From UBA8516 sp964434855 (GTDB lineage: Archaea > Thermoproteota > Nitrososphaeria > Nitrososphaerales > Nitrosopumilaceae): DNA of 64,000 bases. The DNA is taken from contig CAYSWR010000001.1 of assembly GCA_964434855.1 (NCBI GenBank), forward strand, positions 14,643 through 78,642. The letters are read 5' to 3'. Below are positions 8,671-18,162 of this stretch, piece by piece. The position numbers were made by a program, and so were the translations under genes. Each line of letters opens with the position of its first letter. Position 1 is the stretch's first letter. The notes beneath the pieces are model-generated. The model searched no databases and had not been told where the DNA came from. It was given only the letters and a program-made list of their open reading frames with translations.

Positions 8671-10233
8671 TTATGGTTTTTTAAAGTCAGTTGTAGATGA
8701 TACATCGTTAACAGAACTAGTTGCAGAAACTGATTTTATTTCTGGTGCCACTTGTTTTGATTCATCTACAGGTAGTGACTTGTCCTTTTCTGGAAGCTTT
8801 GATGCACCACTTTCTGGTGAAACAGCAATTGGTTTTGGAATTTCTTTTTCTATTGCTGGAGGTGGGGTTGGAATTTTCTTTGCCTCATTCATACCATATC
8901 TGTAAACATGGAACATTCCTGCAAATACGAGAGTAATCACTCCCGTAAGGAAAAGATTAAAGTTATTCATACCTGATAGTGCTGCATTATAAGCTGCGAT
9001 GTTAAGATAAACTTGGAATCCTAATAGTGCTATAATTAACCAATTTATCCACTTTGCAGACAAATGTATTTGTGCTACTTTTTGTGGTCCTTTAGACGCA
9101 GCAAGTTTCGCTTTCCTTTCTGCTTCCTTTGACATTTTTATCATCATGTACGAAAATCCAAATCCAAGCGGTACAAGCAAGATCATTACAGTATAGAACA
9201 ATATCGGATCTATGACGAGTCTTTGCACAAGTGGCATTGCAGTATCTGGCGATATGTAGAATCCCCAGTATGTAGTGACCATGATTTGTGCAATACCTGT
9301 GATTCCAAACGCAGTAACAAGGGGCCTGTCTTTCCAAGAGAATTTCTTGTATCGGTCAATAAATGGAACTATGAGTAGCGCTAAGATAAACAGTCCAGGC
9401 CAGAGTACACCAGTTACAAACTTGTCATATTGTGTTCTAAGAAATGCATACAATCCAGTAAGATACCATTCAGGTACAGTAATGCCTGGTGGTACTGTTG
9501 GTTCAAACTTGAAACCCATATCAACTGGAAAGACACCACCTGTGATTAGAATGGCACCAGAAATTGCCATAACCATAGGTACATCAAACACCAAAAATCT
9601 TGGCATGTGAACAGCCATTAATCCAAGCATTACTACAGGAAGAATAAACACATGTTGTGCATAAAATCTTAAAACAAAATCATGAAATCCGCTACCAAAC
9701 ATTGCCTCACGTATTGTAGGTCCTGCAATTGGGATCGAATTGGTAAGTGATGCGGCAATACTAATTGCAAGTTCAGCACGTTCACTAAATATGATATCAT
9801 ATCCTGTAAATGCCTCGAGAATAGTTACTGTTCCAAGTATGACTCCTGTGACCCATAAAATTTCGTTTCGTATTTTGTATCTACCACTAAAGTACTGATA
9901 ATACATGTGCAAAATTGCCAGAAGTACCATTGCGTTTGATGCATGATAATGTATGTTTCTAATATGGAAACCAAATGGAACATCATTGTTTATTTTTTCT
10001 ACACTATCCCACGCTCTATTCAATATTGGTTCATAATAAAACATCAAAAGTGCACCACTTATTCCTAGAATTATAAAAGTGACAAATGTCAGCATGCCAA
10101 GAAATCCGAATGGGCTCACAAATCTTGCTGGAAACGAAAACTTTGAACCAATGAATACAGTTCTGTCTAGCCCATCCCATACCCAGTAAAAGAAGTCGAG
10201 AAGACCGTTTCTACGACTTAACGAAACGACCAT
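8671..10233 (-). CDS. Cytochrome b / b6 subunit of a complex III-like quinol oxidase
   Basis: A multi-spanning cytochrome b. Haem-binding His pairs lie in IHYHASNAMVLLAILHMYYQ and FYAQHVFILPVVMLGLMAVH. The Qo motif PEWY is present (VPEWYLTGLYAFLRT, near residue 245). It has an unusually long, Pro- and Ser-rich hydrophilic tail of about 75 residues (from PTPPPAIEKE on). The ATG lies inside the 3' end of the Rieske gene with a 23-bp overlap, so the two are translationally coupled. It transfers electrons from quinol to the Rieske protein and haems. Confidence 0.92.
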   Translation of the reverse strand: MVVSLSRRNGLLDFFYWVWDGLDRTVFIGSKFSFPARFVSPFGFLGMLTFVTFIILGISGALLMFYYEPILNRAWDSVEKINNDVPFGFHIRNIHYHASNAMVLLAILHMYYQYFSGRYKIRNEILWVTGVILGTVTILEAFTGYDIIFSERAELAISIAASLTNSIPIAGPTIREAMFGSGFHDFVLRFYAQHVFILPVVMLGLMAVHMPRFLVFDVPMVMAISGAILITGGVFPVDMGFKFEPTVPPGITVPEWYLTGLYAFLRTQYDKFVTGVLWPGLFILALLIVPFIDRYKKFSWKDRPLVTAFGITGIAQIMVTTYWGFYISPDTAMPLVQRLVIDPILFYTVMILLVPLGFGFSYMMIKMSKEAERKAKLAASKGPQKVAQIHLSAKWINWLIIALLGFQVYLNIAAYNAALSGMNNFNLFLTGVITLVFAGMFHVYRYGMNEAKKIPTPPPAIEKEIPKPIAVSPESGASKLPEKDKSLPVDESKQVAPEIKSVSATSSVNDVSSTTDFKKP

Positions 10234-10822
10234 ATCCTACAACTCCATTTTCATTTACATTCCATTTTGCTGGAGAAATCCATAAGAATCCATCGGCATC
10301 GGCTTCAAGTGTTAGTCTAGCAAGAGTATTTGATGGAGGAGCTTGAAGTGAAGCTGGTCCTACAAAGGCTGTTCCTGTAAGAGGGTTGTACATACTTCCG
10401 TGGCATGGGCATTCACCTCTCTTTCTTCCCTCTTCTGGCCAATATTTCCATAAACACCAAAGATGCAAGCACACCATACTATAAGCACGAAAAGCACTAA
10501 CATCTTTTGCATCACCACCAAGTTCTGATGAGAGTCTGATAAATTGCCATTTTCTAAAAGCCTCTTCATCAAGTACACTGTCTCCCGTTTTTGGATATGT
10601 AATAACTTCTGCGTGATTAACTGGAAAAGTGTTAACATTAGCATGAGTGTCATCTGGCAGGATCACTTTTGCCTTTTCCAATGAAGTAGTATCTGGATTT
10701 GGCATAAAATTTCCCCATGGAACATATGGAGCAAATGCAAGTCCTGTTCCTGCAGCACCCAATAGTTTTAGAAAATCTCGTCTGGATAGTGTACTCTTGG
10801 TACCAGAATCCTGTTCGGACAT
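10211..10822 (-). CDS. Rieske [2Fe-2S] protein with twin-arginine signal
   Basis: The iron-sulfur partner of the cytochrome b encoded just downstream. The N-terminus carries a Tat motif (SRRDFLKLLG) and a hydrophobic segment that would also anchor it. The cluster ligands lie in CLHLWC (residues about 119-124) and CPCHGSMY (about 139-146). Both extra Cys residues that form the Rieske disulfide are present. The 203-residue length is usual. It heads the three-gene respiratory set, separated from the subtilase gene by 40 bp. Confidence 0.93.
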   Translation of the reverse strand: MSEQDSGTKSTLSRRDFLKLLGAAGTGLAFAPYVPWGNFMPNPDTTSLEKAKVILPDDTHANVNTFPVNHAEVITYPKTGDSVLDEEAFRKWQFIRLSSELGGDAKDVSAFRAYSMVCLHLWCLWKYWPEEGRKRGECPCHGSMYNPLTGTAFVGPASLQAPPSNTLARLTLEADADGFLWISPAKWNVNENGVVGYGRFVKS

Positions 10823-10862
10823 GCAAGCTTTCGTTTTTGAAAAATTGCATATAAACCTTGTT

Positions 10863-13800
10863 CTAGTGTTTCTTAGAAATTTTGGTTTTTGTAGCTATTA
10901 TTATGGCAACTGTTGCAATTACTATTCCAATGATTATTCCTTGTAGCAAAATAAAGTTTTGATCTAATACTACTTTTGGGTTTTCAAAGAATGGTCTGTT
11001 GTCTATGTTTATTATGATCTTTTTTGATATTTCATTTCCCGCCAAGTCTTTTGCAGAAATCCAAATGTCAGACTCTCCATTTTCCAGTGTCCTTGTATCA
11101 AACTGGATAAATTTCTTGTCCGATACAGTACCATTAGGTAGCAGTATGCTAATTCCTCCTGCAGCTGGCAAATTCTGTTCAGATACATCAACATCTATAG
11201 AAATAATGTTTGAGACAAGTGATCCATTTGTTGGAGATTTGATGAGAATCTCAGGGGGTTTGTTATCAACTTTGAATCCAACATCTTTCTCTGCACGGTG
11301 ACCAACTGTGTCAGTAACACTTACTTTTAGAGTATGAGCGCCTTCTGTGAGAAGATCAGATGGGATAGAAGACTTTGCGTTGATTTCAATTTCATTTCCA
11401 TCAAGAGAGTATCTCATAGTGTCAATGTTTTCTTCTATTATTTCTGGTTGAATTTTATATGTACTATTGATAAATTCAGGAACTACAAACAATATTTGCG
11501 GATCTTTTTCGTCTGGTAAGATCGTAGAAAACTTGGCAGTTACCGTTATAGGTTCTGCAAGAGATTGTCCTCCAAACAAAGTAGAATGCATCAAAACAGA
11601 ATATGTTCCTGTTTGGTTTATTGGAGCATATAGCACTGTGGATGTATCATCTTTGTTTTTTATTGGAAAGAATCCTCCACCTTCACTAAATGGACTTGTA
11701 CCAAGCCAATCGCCAGTAGGCCATCCCTGAAAATGACCAAGTACTCCTGGTGGAACATTTGTTTGAACAATTCTTCCTGCAGGATCAATTACAAACACAG
11801 AAAGGTTTGTGTCTTTGTTTTCCCATGAAATGTTTAACGCTGCAGAGTTTATTGTCTTGTCTTGTACATCAAAGTAATACTGCCTCCAATCTCCTGCATT
11901 ATACCTGTTTGTCATATCAAAAGCACCACCAATGTATCCATTTCCATACAATGCATCGTCTTTCTGTGAACCTTCTATCACAGTTGGAAGATCTTTTCCT
12001 GTAATTCTTTTTGTGACAGCATAAGAAACAGGCACGTTTACTTCGTGTAAAATACCTTGGAATGAGATAAAGCCTTGATAAACTCCAGGTTGAGAATCTT
12101 GTGGAGCGATAAGTGTTGCAACAAGATCAGATGAGCTATTTGGTTGTACTTCGATATGATCATAGTTTACCCAGACAGATTCCCAGCTTTCCTTTTTGTA
12201 AAAGCTAGTTGTAATTGTATAATCCATGGAGGTAGAATTTTTCTTTGTATCACCAATCCAGTATGAGTATTTAGTTGGTACCGGATATACGCCTATTAAC
12301 GGAGTATTTTTGAATTTTGAATTTGGTTCCGCAATTCTTAACTCTTGTACTGTTCCCCACGATCCACCGCGATTTATCAGAGAAAGTTCGTCATATGTTA
12401 CTTTGGTATCATTATTTTTGTCATGCCAATCATATAGGTACACTGACGAAATCTTCATGTCATTAGCGTAGATCTTTTCGGTTTTATTCATGAAATTATC
12501 AAATGGGAAATTCACGTTTATGATCATTAGTGATGCATCGTTTGGTATTGGTTTCTTTTTTTCAAAGAATGCGTTCATTTCTTTGTCTTTGGTGATATTT
12601 TCAAGAGGAATGTAATTCGGTCTGAATGTACCTGATTTGTTCATGAGTGGATCTTGTAATCTGACTTCAGTTGTACTGTTGTATTGATATTTTTTAACGA
12701 GTTCTAGGGTTTGTGGCTTTATTGTTATGTCAAGAGTTCTGTTTGTAGGATTTTCTATTGTAAAGGTTGCAAAAGTTCTCTCACTAGGATAGAGTCTACC
12801 ACCAAACCAAGGAGTCATAGGAAAGGATGTATCATTTAAACGAAAATTTTCTATTCCAAAAGAGGATGAATTTATCATATTCATTGGCACGTCAAGAATT
12901 TTTTTTATATTAGCATATGACGCATTATTGTATACAATAAAGGCACCACTTTTTCCCTTGACAAAGTTTACTGCATTTTCTACATTTACAATTCCTGTTC
13001 CTTGTGTGAATGGATCATTTTCTAAATCAGTAGCAGTTGACATTAAAATATTTTTGAGTTTGAATGGATCATATTCTTTGTTTTGTTGTTTCATACTTTC
13101 CATCAATATTGCAGCAGAGCCAGCAACAAGTGGTCCTGCCATGCTTGTTCCTCCAAACATTGTAAATGGATCGGTTGCGTTTTTGATCTTTTTTGTAACG
13201 CTTGAAGGTGTAAAGCTGTATGCACCAATACTCATCAGATCTGGTTTTGGATCTCCTATTATTCCAGGACCTCTGCTTGAAAAATCTGCTATTTCATTAG
13301 ATGATGTAGTAGTATTTCCAAATCTTGGTTGATTCTTAAATGAACCGTATCCAACAAAGACATTGTTAGTTGTTGCCCCTACACTAAGACCGAATGGGGC
13401 CACATTTGGCAATCCCATAGTTCCATATCCATGGCCTGCATTTCCAGCACTGCTAACAATGAGTACTCCAGGATAATTCTTGTCAATTGAACCTGGGACA
13501 GTAAGAGTACTCAGAATAAGTGACAAAACATCAAGACCGGGTACTGATTGCAGAGTTGGAAAGTTAGAAACTCCCCAACTGTTTGATATTATATCAACTC
13601 TAGGTTTTCCTTCAAATATCCAATGATTATTTTCTTGATGAAAACCTGATGCCCATAACCAAGCATATACTGCATCACCAAACCACAATGCCTTTATTGG
13701 AACAATTTTTGCTCCTGGTGCGACTCCTTTTAGTGAATATTTTGTTGAATTACCATAAATATCGTATTTTTCAATTCCTTTTGATGTTATAGATGCAGCA

Positions 13801-15092
13801 CTTGATGTACCATGGCCTAGAAAGTCATACATCACGCCAAAGTAATTTCCTTCTGGATCAATTGGAAATAACAAAGTACCATTTGTTGCACGGATTTTCG
13901 GTTCAATAAGAGATGGTTTTTTTATAACACCATAAATATCGAGTACTCGGGCACCTAAAGTTCCTGTACTATAATCAAATTTCCCATCTTTGTCAGAGTC
14001 ATACAAGAAAAATTCTTTTCCATTTCCCAAAGTAATTGGATTTTCATCAGTAAAATCAAAATCATATTTTGGAGGTTTGTTATCTTTTACTTCAAAACGT
14101 GTGAAATCAATCCAAGAGGTAGACATGTCAGGTACGACAGTATCATAAAGACCTGCAACTTTAGAATCCAAAACAAGTACTGGAACAAGCTGTAATCGTG
14201 CAAATGTGCCTTGTAACGTTCCTTGATAAATTACACCTAAGTGATATATTCCGCTTTTTGAAACAAGATAATCTCTGTTATTTTTGCCAATTTTCATATC
14301 GTTTGATATAGTACCATTAAGGACGGGAGCTCCGCCAGTGGGAAAGAGCGAGTTAAAGACTAAAACCGAAGTACCGTTGCCCTTTTTTGCGAGATTTAGA
14401 AACACTCCATCTGAATTTACATATACTGAAGAAGTGATATTTTTTGGAATTGGTTTTGTATAATTTGTGATCACTCCTTTGGCGTTTATGTTTGCAATAA
14501 ACGTAGCATTTGTCAAGACTAGGCCTTGACCATCTGCATCAATCATTATAGGATGATTGTTTTGGTCACGTGCAAGCGAGTCTTGAACATCAGGATTTGA
14601 AAAATCGGTTCCTGTATCAACTATACCTATTGTTATTCCCTTACCGTCGTAACCATATTTTCTAAAAACTTCATCAGAACCTGTTATAGGACCAATTCTT
14701 GATGCTTCTGAAACAGTTTTGTTGTTTAGTGATTCAGGTAGAGAATCAAACTCTAATTGAAAATCTTCAATTATTTTATATCCTTTTGATTTAAGATCAG
14801 ATATTTCATTTTGATAGAAAGTTCCAACTGAGAAAAATCCTTTATCAGAACTTATTCCATATGCTAGATTCTCTGCAGATGATCTTACATCAGAAATAGA
14901 ACCAGAACCAAAGACAATGTATCTTTTGATTTGATTTTCTATAACGGGGGGAGATATTTTGATAATATCTGAATTTTCAAGATTCCATTGAGGTGTTGAT
15001 TGCACTAGATCAACATCATAGAATCCATAAGAGGACCTGGTAAATGCTGATACTAGCAATATGAGAATTAAAAAAAATGCCAATTTTGGCAT
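10863..15092 (-). CDS. Large membrane-anchored subtilisin-like (S8) protease
   Basis: An exported serine protease of about 1,409 residues. I chose ATG at 15092 because it places a signal peptide (MPKLAFFLILILLVSAF) at the start. The frame stays open to a TTG at 15140. The triad is Asp in IVDTGTDFSNPD (about 159), His in LGHGTSSAAS (about 427) and Ser in GGTSMAGP (about 650), with oxyanion Asn in SSAGNAGHG. About 270 residues are inserted between Asp and His. A Ca-binding-like DSDKDGKFD loop and several Ig-like beta domains follow. The C-terminus has one membrane helix and a Lys-rich tail. It follows a secreted coiled-coil protein. Confidence 0.9.
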   Translation of the reverse strand: MPKLAFFLILILLVSAFTRSSYGFYDVDLVQSTPQWNLENSDIIKISPPVIENQIKRYIVFGSGSISDVRSSAENLAYGISSDKGFFSVGTFYQNEISDLKSKGYKIIEDFQLEFDSLPESLNNKTVSEASRIGPITGSDEVFRKYGYDGKGITIGIVDTGTDFSNPDVQDSLARDQNNHPIMIDADGQGLVLTNATFIANINAKGVITNYTKPIPKNITSSVYVNSDGVFLNLAKKGNGTSVLVFNSLFPTGGAPVLNGTISNDMKIGKNNRDYLVSKSGIYHLGVIYQGTLQGTFARLQLVPVLVLDSKVAGLYDTVVPDMSTSWIDFTRFEVKDNKPPKYDFDFTDENPITLGNGKEFFLYDSDKDGKFDYSTGTLGARVLDIYGVIKKPSLIEPKIRATNGTLLFPIDPEGNYFGVMYDFLGHGTSSAASITSKGIEKYDIYGNSTKYSLKGVAPGAKIVPIKALWFGDAVYAWLWASGFHQENNHWIFEGKPRVDIISNSWGVSNFPTLQSVPGLDVLSLILSTLTVPGSIDKNYPGVLIVSSAGNAGHGYGTMGLPNVAPFGLSVGATTNNVFVGYGSFKNQPRFGNTTTSSNEIADFSSRGPGIIGDPKPDLMSIGAYSFTPSSVTKKIKNATDPFTMFGGTSMAGPLVAGSAAILMESMKQQNKEYDPFKLKNILMSTATDLENDPFTQGTGIVNVENAVNFVKGKSGAFIVYNNASYANIKKILDVPMNMINSSSFGIENFRLNDTSFPMTPWFGGRLYPSERTFATFTIENPTNRTLDITIKPQTLELVKKYQYNSTTEVRLQDPLMNKSGTFRPNYIPLENITKDKEMNAFFEKKKPIPNDASLMIINVNFPFDNFMNKTEKIYANDMKISSVYLYDWHDKNNDTKVTYDELSLINRGGSWGTVQELRIAEPNSKFKNTPLIGVYPVPTKYSYWIGDTKKNSTSMDYTITTSFYKKESWESVWVNYDHIEVQPNSSSDLVATLIAPQDSQPGVYQGFISFQGILHEVNVPVSYAVTKRITGKDLPTVIEGSQKDDALYGNGYIGGAFDMTNRYNAGDWRQYYFDVQDKTINSAALNISWENKDTNLSVFVIDPAGRIVQTNVPPGVLGHFQGWPTGDWLGTSPFSEGGGFFPIKNKDDTSTVLYAPINQTGTYSVLMHSTLFGGQSLAEPITVTAKFSTILPDEKDPQILFVVPEFINSTYKIQPEIIEENIDTMRYSLDGNEIEINAKSSIPSDLLTEGAHTLKVSVTDTVGHRAEKDVGFKVDNKPPEILIKSPTNGSLVSNIISIDVDVSEQNLPAAGGISILLPNGTVSDKKFIQFDTRTLENGESDIWISAKDLAGNEISKKIIINIDNRPFFENPKVVLDQNFILLQGIIIGIVIATVAIIIATKTKISKKH

Positions 15093-15123
15093 GGTAGAGA
15101 AATCTATTCTTTGTCTATTATAG

Positions 15124-16131
15124 CTATCTTCGTCTAGCAAGAATTGTTATTTGTAAAGCAATGATCACTGCAATTAATGCTACAATTGGTAGAAACAACG
15201 AATTAAATTGTCCAGATGCTTCTTCTATGTTCTTTACTGAATCAGAAATTAGTTTAACACTATTATCGATGTTTTTATTAGTTTCAATTAGAGAGACTTG
15301 ACTTTTTTCAAGTGTTGACCCAAATTCTCTTGTTTCATTTTTTAGTTTATCTAATTCTTCAGATGTAGAATGTAGTATAGAATTTAGTTGTAAAATCTGA
15401 TTAGATATCCCTTCTATGTCCTGTTTTAAAACAACAGTTGCAGCGGAACCGTTGGACACGGTTCCTTGATTGAATGAAACTATATGAAATACGTATGTTC
15501 CTTCCTGAGTGGGAGTATAATCTGCATAATAGATTCCTTGGTGAAGTGTTTTAAATGAAAGCGCTAAACTTATGACTTCGCCTGTTGGCAAATGGACATG
15601 TGATGTTCCTAAAAGTTTTTCAGGAGAACCCGCAACTAATGCTCCATCACTTGTAGTTTGTACAAATATTCTAATAGGAGCATTCACGGCTGCGGTCTGT
15701 GGTGCAAAAACAAGTGTGTTTACAGTTCTTTGTACTGGAACTTCAACAAGCTCAGATGATGGAGCAAATTTTACATCTACTTTTTGTGAGAACCCTTTTT
15801 CTTGATTAGAGATTATTTCTACGGTGTATGTCCCATAGGGAAATGTGGTAGATGGGCTAGGCCAAGTAATTAGTACGTGTAGAAATTCACCTTTTCCATC
15901 AGCAGCAATTTGATCAAATTTTGCAATTGTACCATCTGGGGCAAACAATCTCAGAATCAAGCCATCATTAGGGAGTGCTTTTCCATAAACAAGCAGTGGT
16001 TGTCCGTCAGAATACACTTTGTTATCAGTAAATAATTGAAGAGATTCTGCATATGCTGCGGATAAATTAATTGATAAGATTAAAAGAAATAATAGCTCTG
16101 CTTTTGTTTTCAATTCATTCATGATGACCAT
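15124..16131 (-). CDS. Secreted, C-terminally anchored beta-domain/coiled-coil protein
   Basis: A 335-residue surface protein of unknown family. It has a signal peptide (LLFLLILSINLSAAYAES, probably starting at the second Met, 16122) and two beta-sandwich-like domains (about 30-130 and 130-235) of the kind that sense or span ligands (LFTDNKVYSDGQPLLVYGKA). A coiled coil follows (about 240-305, NQILQLNSILHSTSEELDKL), then one C-terminal membrane helix and RRR. It lies immediately upstream of the S8 protease on the same strand (31 bp from my chosen protease start), so the two products probably act together at the cell surface. Confidence 0.75.
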   Translation of the reverse strand: MVIMNELKTKAELLFLLILSINLSAAYAESLQLFTDNKVYSDGQPLLVYGKALPNDGLILRLFAPDGTIAKFDQIAADGKGEFLHVLITWPSPSTTFPYGTYTVEIISNQEKGFSQKVDVKFAPSSELVEVPVQRTVNTLVFAPQTAAVNAPIRIFVQTTSDGALVAGSPEKLLGTSHVHLPTGEVISLALSFKTLHQGIYYADYTPTQEGTYVFHIVSFNQGTVSNGSAATVVLKQDIEGISNQILQLNSILHSTSEELDKLKNETREFGSTLEKSQVSLIETNKNIDNSVKLISDSVKNIEEASGQFNSLFLPIVALIAVIIALQITILARRR

Positions 16132-16174
16132 CGCCTATAGATATTGGTTCTGGTAAAAATAATAGAGTTACAGG

Positions 16175-16795
16175 TTAATCTTGAACATATCTTTCTATAT
16201 CCATTGAATTTATAGCGGCCAACGAATAATTGTTTTGTTCTTTTTTTAATATTGTAAGAGAAGCATTTCGTATTATTAGTTCGTAAAGAGATTCTGGTTT
16301 TAGATGTAAAATTGTAGAAATCATAGCTTTAATCGGATCCATGTGTGTTACAAGTAAAACGTTTTGCCCTTTGTGTTCTTTTGAACAATAGTTTGCTATG
16401 TCTAACACTCTTTTTTTAACATTGGAAAATGTCTCCACTCCATTCTCCTCAATAATTGGATTATCTTGATAGAATTTTAGAAACACATTACCATATTTTG
16501 TAAACATGTCTTCATAAAACATGCCTGAGAACATTCCCATCTCAATCTCAGTTAGTCTTGAATCTGTTTTGACTTCCAGATTAAGGCTTTTGGCGGCTAA
16601 TTTTGCTGTACTTATTGCTCTTTCAATAGGACTGGAATAAATAGCTGAGATTTCAAGAGGTTTTAAGAATTTAGCAATCTTTTCTGCTTGTTGAAGACCT
16701 GTTTGTGTGAGTGGAAATCCCTCTTTACGCCCAGCAAGAATTCGTTCTACATTGTTTTTTGCTTGCGCGTGACGTAGAAAAATTATCAAAGACAA
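16175..16795 (-). CDS. Histidine phosphatase family protein (phosphoglycerate mutase-like)
   Basis: A two-His phosphatase fold of 206 residues. The phosphohistidine motif is FLRHAQAKNN (RHA instead of the common RHG, residues about 7-16), followed by the EKIAKFLKPLEISAIYSSPIERAISTA block and the acid LTEIEMGMFSG. The second catalytic His is in LLVTHMDPIKAMI near residue 143. Substrate is unknown; this group includes alpha-ribazole phosphatases, which could fit the cobalamin genes elsewhere in the window, but that is only a possibility. It is divergent from the F420 reductase gene. Confidence 0.8.
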   Translation of the reverse strand: MSLIIFLRHAQAKNNVERILAGRKEGFPLTQTGLQQAEKIAKFLKPLEISAIYSSPIERAISTAKLAAKSLNLEVKTDSRLTEIEMGMFSGMFYEDMFTKYGNVFLKFYQDNPIIEENGVETFSNVKKRVLDIANYCSKEHKGQNVLLVTHMDPIKAMISTILHLKPESLYELIIRNASLTILKKEQNNYSLAAINSMDIERYVQD

Positions 16796-16849
16796 GAGTG
16801 TTTCAGATTTTAAAGAAGAGATAATAATAACATTACCAGCGTTTGTTTT

Positions 16850-17521
16850 ATGAAAATAGGAATCGTAGGTGGAACAGGTGGGATGGGAAAAGGTTTTGCC
16901 TTAAGATGGTGTGTAAATCATGATATTTTGATTGGCTCACGTGATGCAACAAAAGCAATACAAGCAGCTCTTGAATACTCAAATAATGCTACTGAACTTT
17001 ATGGTTCTGTAAAAGGCAAGATAACGGGAAACGATAATGTTTCCGTAGCTAAAGAAAGTGACGTTTTGGTTTTATCTATTCCATATGAAAACATAGATTC
17101 AACTTGTCCTGCCATACTTTCTAACATAAAAGACAACTGTATTGTGATTTCTCCAATAGTGCCTATGATAAAAACCAATTCAGGGTTTGAATTCATTTCT
17201 TTTATTGAAAAAAAACCCTCTGCCTTTGAAACGGTACAAAAACACATGAAAGATAAAACAAAGCTTGTTGCTGCATTTCACACAGTATCAGAAAAAAAAC
17301 TAGTAGACCCTAATCTTGTTTTGGATTCTGACATATTCATCTGCGGTGATGATCAAAAAGCAATTGAAACAGTCAGTGGATTAGTTAGAGAAATAAAGAA
17401 TCTCAGACCTCTCATTCTTGGTCCTGGTTCACTTTCGTATTTAGCAGAAGTTGCAACACCGATACTTTTGAATGCAATGATAAGAAACAAGATGAAGAAT
17501 CCGGGATTAAAGATAGTTTAA
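16850..17521 (+). CDS. npdG: NADPH-dependent F420 reductase
   Basis: A Rossmann-fold oxidoreductase of 223 residues that moves hydride between NADP(H) and coenzyme F420. The start carries the GIVGGTGGMGKGFALRW nucleotide loop and the NADP phosphate-binding SRD loop (ILIGSRDATKA). The central block SDVLVLSIPYENI and the later KLVAAFHTVS match the family. The adjacent flavin/F420-binding split-barrel gene fits an F420-linked role. Confidence 0.88.
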   Translation: MKIGIVGGTGGMGKGFALRWCVNHDILIGSRDATKAIQAALEYSNNATELYGSVKGKITGNDNVSVAKESDVLVLSIPYENIDSTCPAILSNIKDNCIVISPIVPMIKTNSGFEFISFIEKKPSAFETVQKHMKDKTKLVAAFHTVSEKKLVDPNLVLDSDIFICGDDQKAIETVSGLVREIKNLRPLILGPGSLSYLAEVATPILLNAMIRNKMKNPGLKIV

Positions 17522-17546
17522 AGTCTACAAAATTTAGAATGACAAT

Positions 17547-17780
17547 ATGAGAATGATCAATCGCCATGGACGTAATTGGTTTACTGCCATGGGAGTTTTG
17601 TTCATTGTAGTTGCGTCTATAGTAATTATCAGAAATTTACTTATCTGGGGACCAGAATTTGTGTGGGACTTTTTTCTATCTAATAAAATTACAAATGAAA
17701 AAATTTCTGTAGGAATGATTTCCTTTGGAGGCTTTTTGTTATACCTAGGATTCAGGAAGACATCAGATGAGACAAGATAA
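17547..17780 (+). CDS. Small membrane protein (77 aa), unknown function
   Basis: It has one clear hydrophobic helix (ITAMGVLFIVVASIVIIRNLLI region) and a second shorter hydrophobic stretch (ISVGMISFGGFLLYLGF), suggesting a two-pass protein. Its end overlaps the start of the split-barrel gene by 14 bp, which indicates co-translation. No family recognised. Confidence 0.65.
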   Translation: MRMINRHGRNWFTAMGVLFIVVASIVIIRNLLIWGPEFVWDFFLSNKITNEKISVGMISFGGFLLYLGFRKTSDETR

Positions 17781-18162
17781 ATTTCTAAAATCACAGAAGA
17801 TCCTAAGACTCGCTACTATAGACAAAAGAGGCATGCCGCATATTGTTCCTGTATGGTATTTGTACAAAGACGGTATTTTTTATGTTGGAACTAACACTTC
17901 TACTAAAAAAGCAAAGAATGTAAAGAAAAATCCCAAAGTTAGTTTTTGCGTGGATGCAGGAATTCGTTCACCGATATTTGGAGTGATGGGAAGAGGAGTT
18001 GCCAAATTAATTTTGAATAAGAAAATTGTTTCAAGTATAACCAAGAAAATTTTATTAAGATATTTTAGTAGTTTGAATAATAATTCTGCGCAGGAACTTC
18101 TTGCTCAGACAGATTGTATTATAAAGATCACGCCAAAAAAAATCACAGTGTGGGAGTTTTAA
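17767..18162 (+). CDS. Pyridoxamine 5'-phosphate oxidase-like flavin/F420-binding protein
   Basis: A 131-residue split beta-barrel of the PNPOx/FDOR type. The first strands LRLATIDKRGMPHIVPVWYLY and IFYVGTNTSTKKAKNVKKNPKVSFCVD match the FMN/F420-binding pattern of the family. F420 is the more likely cofactor because an F420 reductase is nearby, but this is inference. The substrate is unknown. Its end overlaps the convergent aminotransferase by 4 bp. Confidence 0.82.
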   Translation: MRQDKFLKSQKILRLATIDKRGMPHIVPVWYLYKDGIFYVGTNTSTKKAKNVKKNPKVSFCVDAGIRSPIFGVMGRGVAKLILNKKIVSSITKKILLRYFSSLNNNSAQELLAQTDCIIKITPKKITVWEF

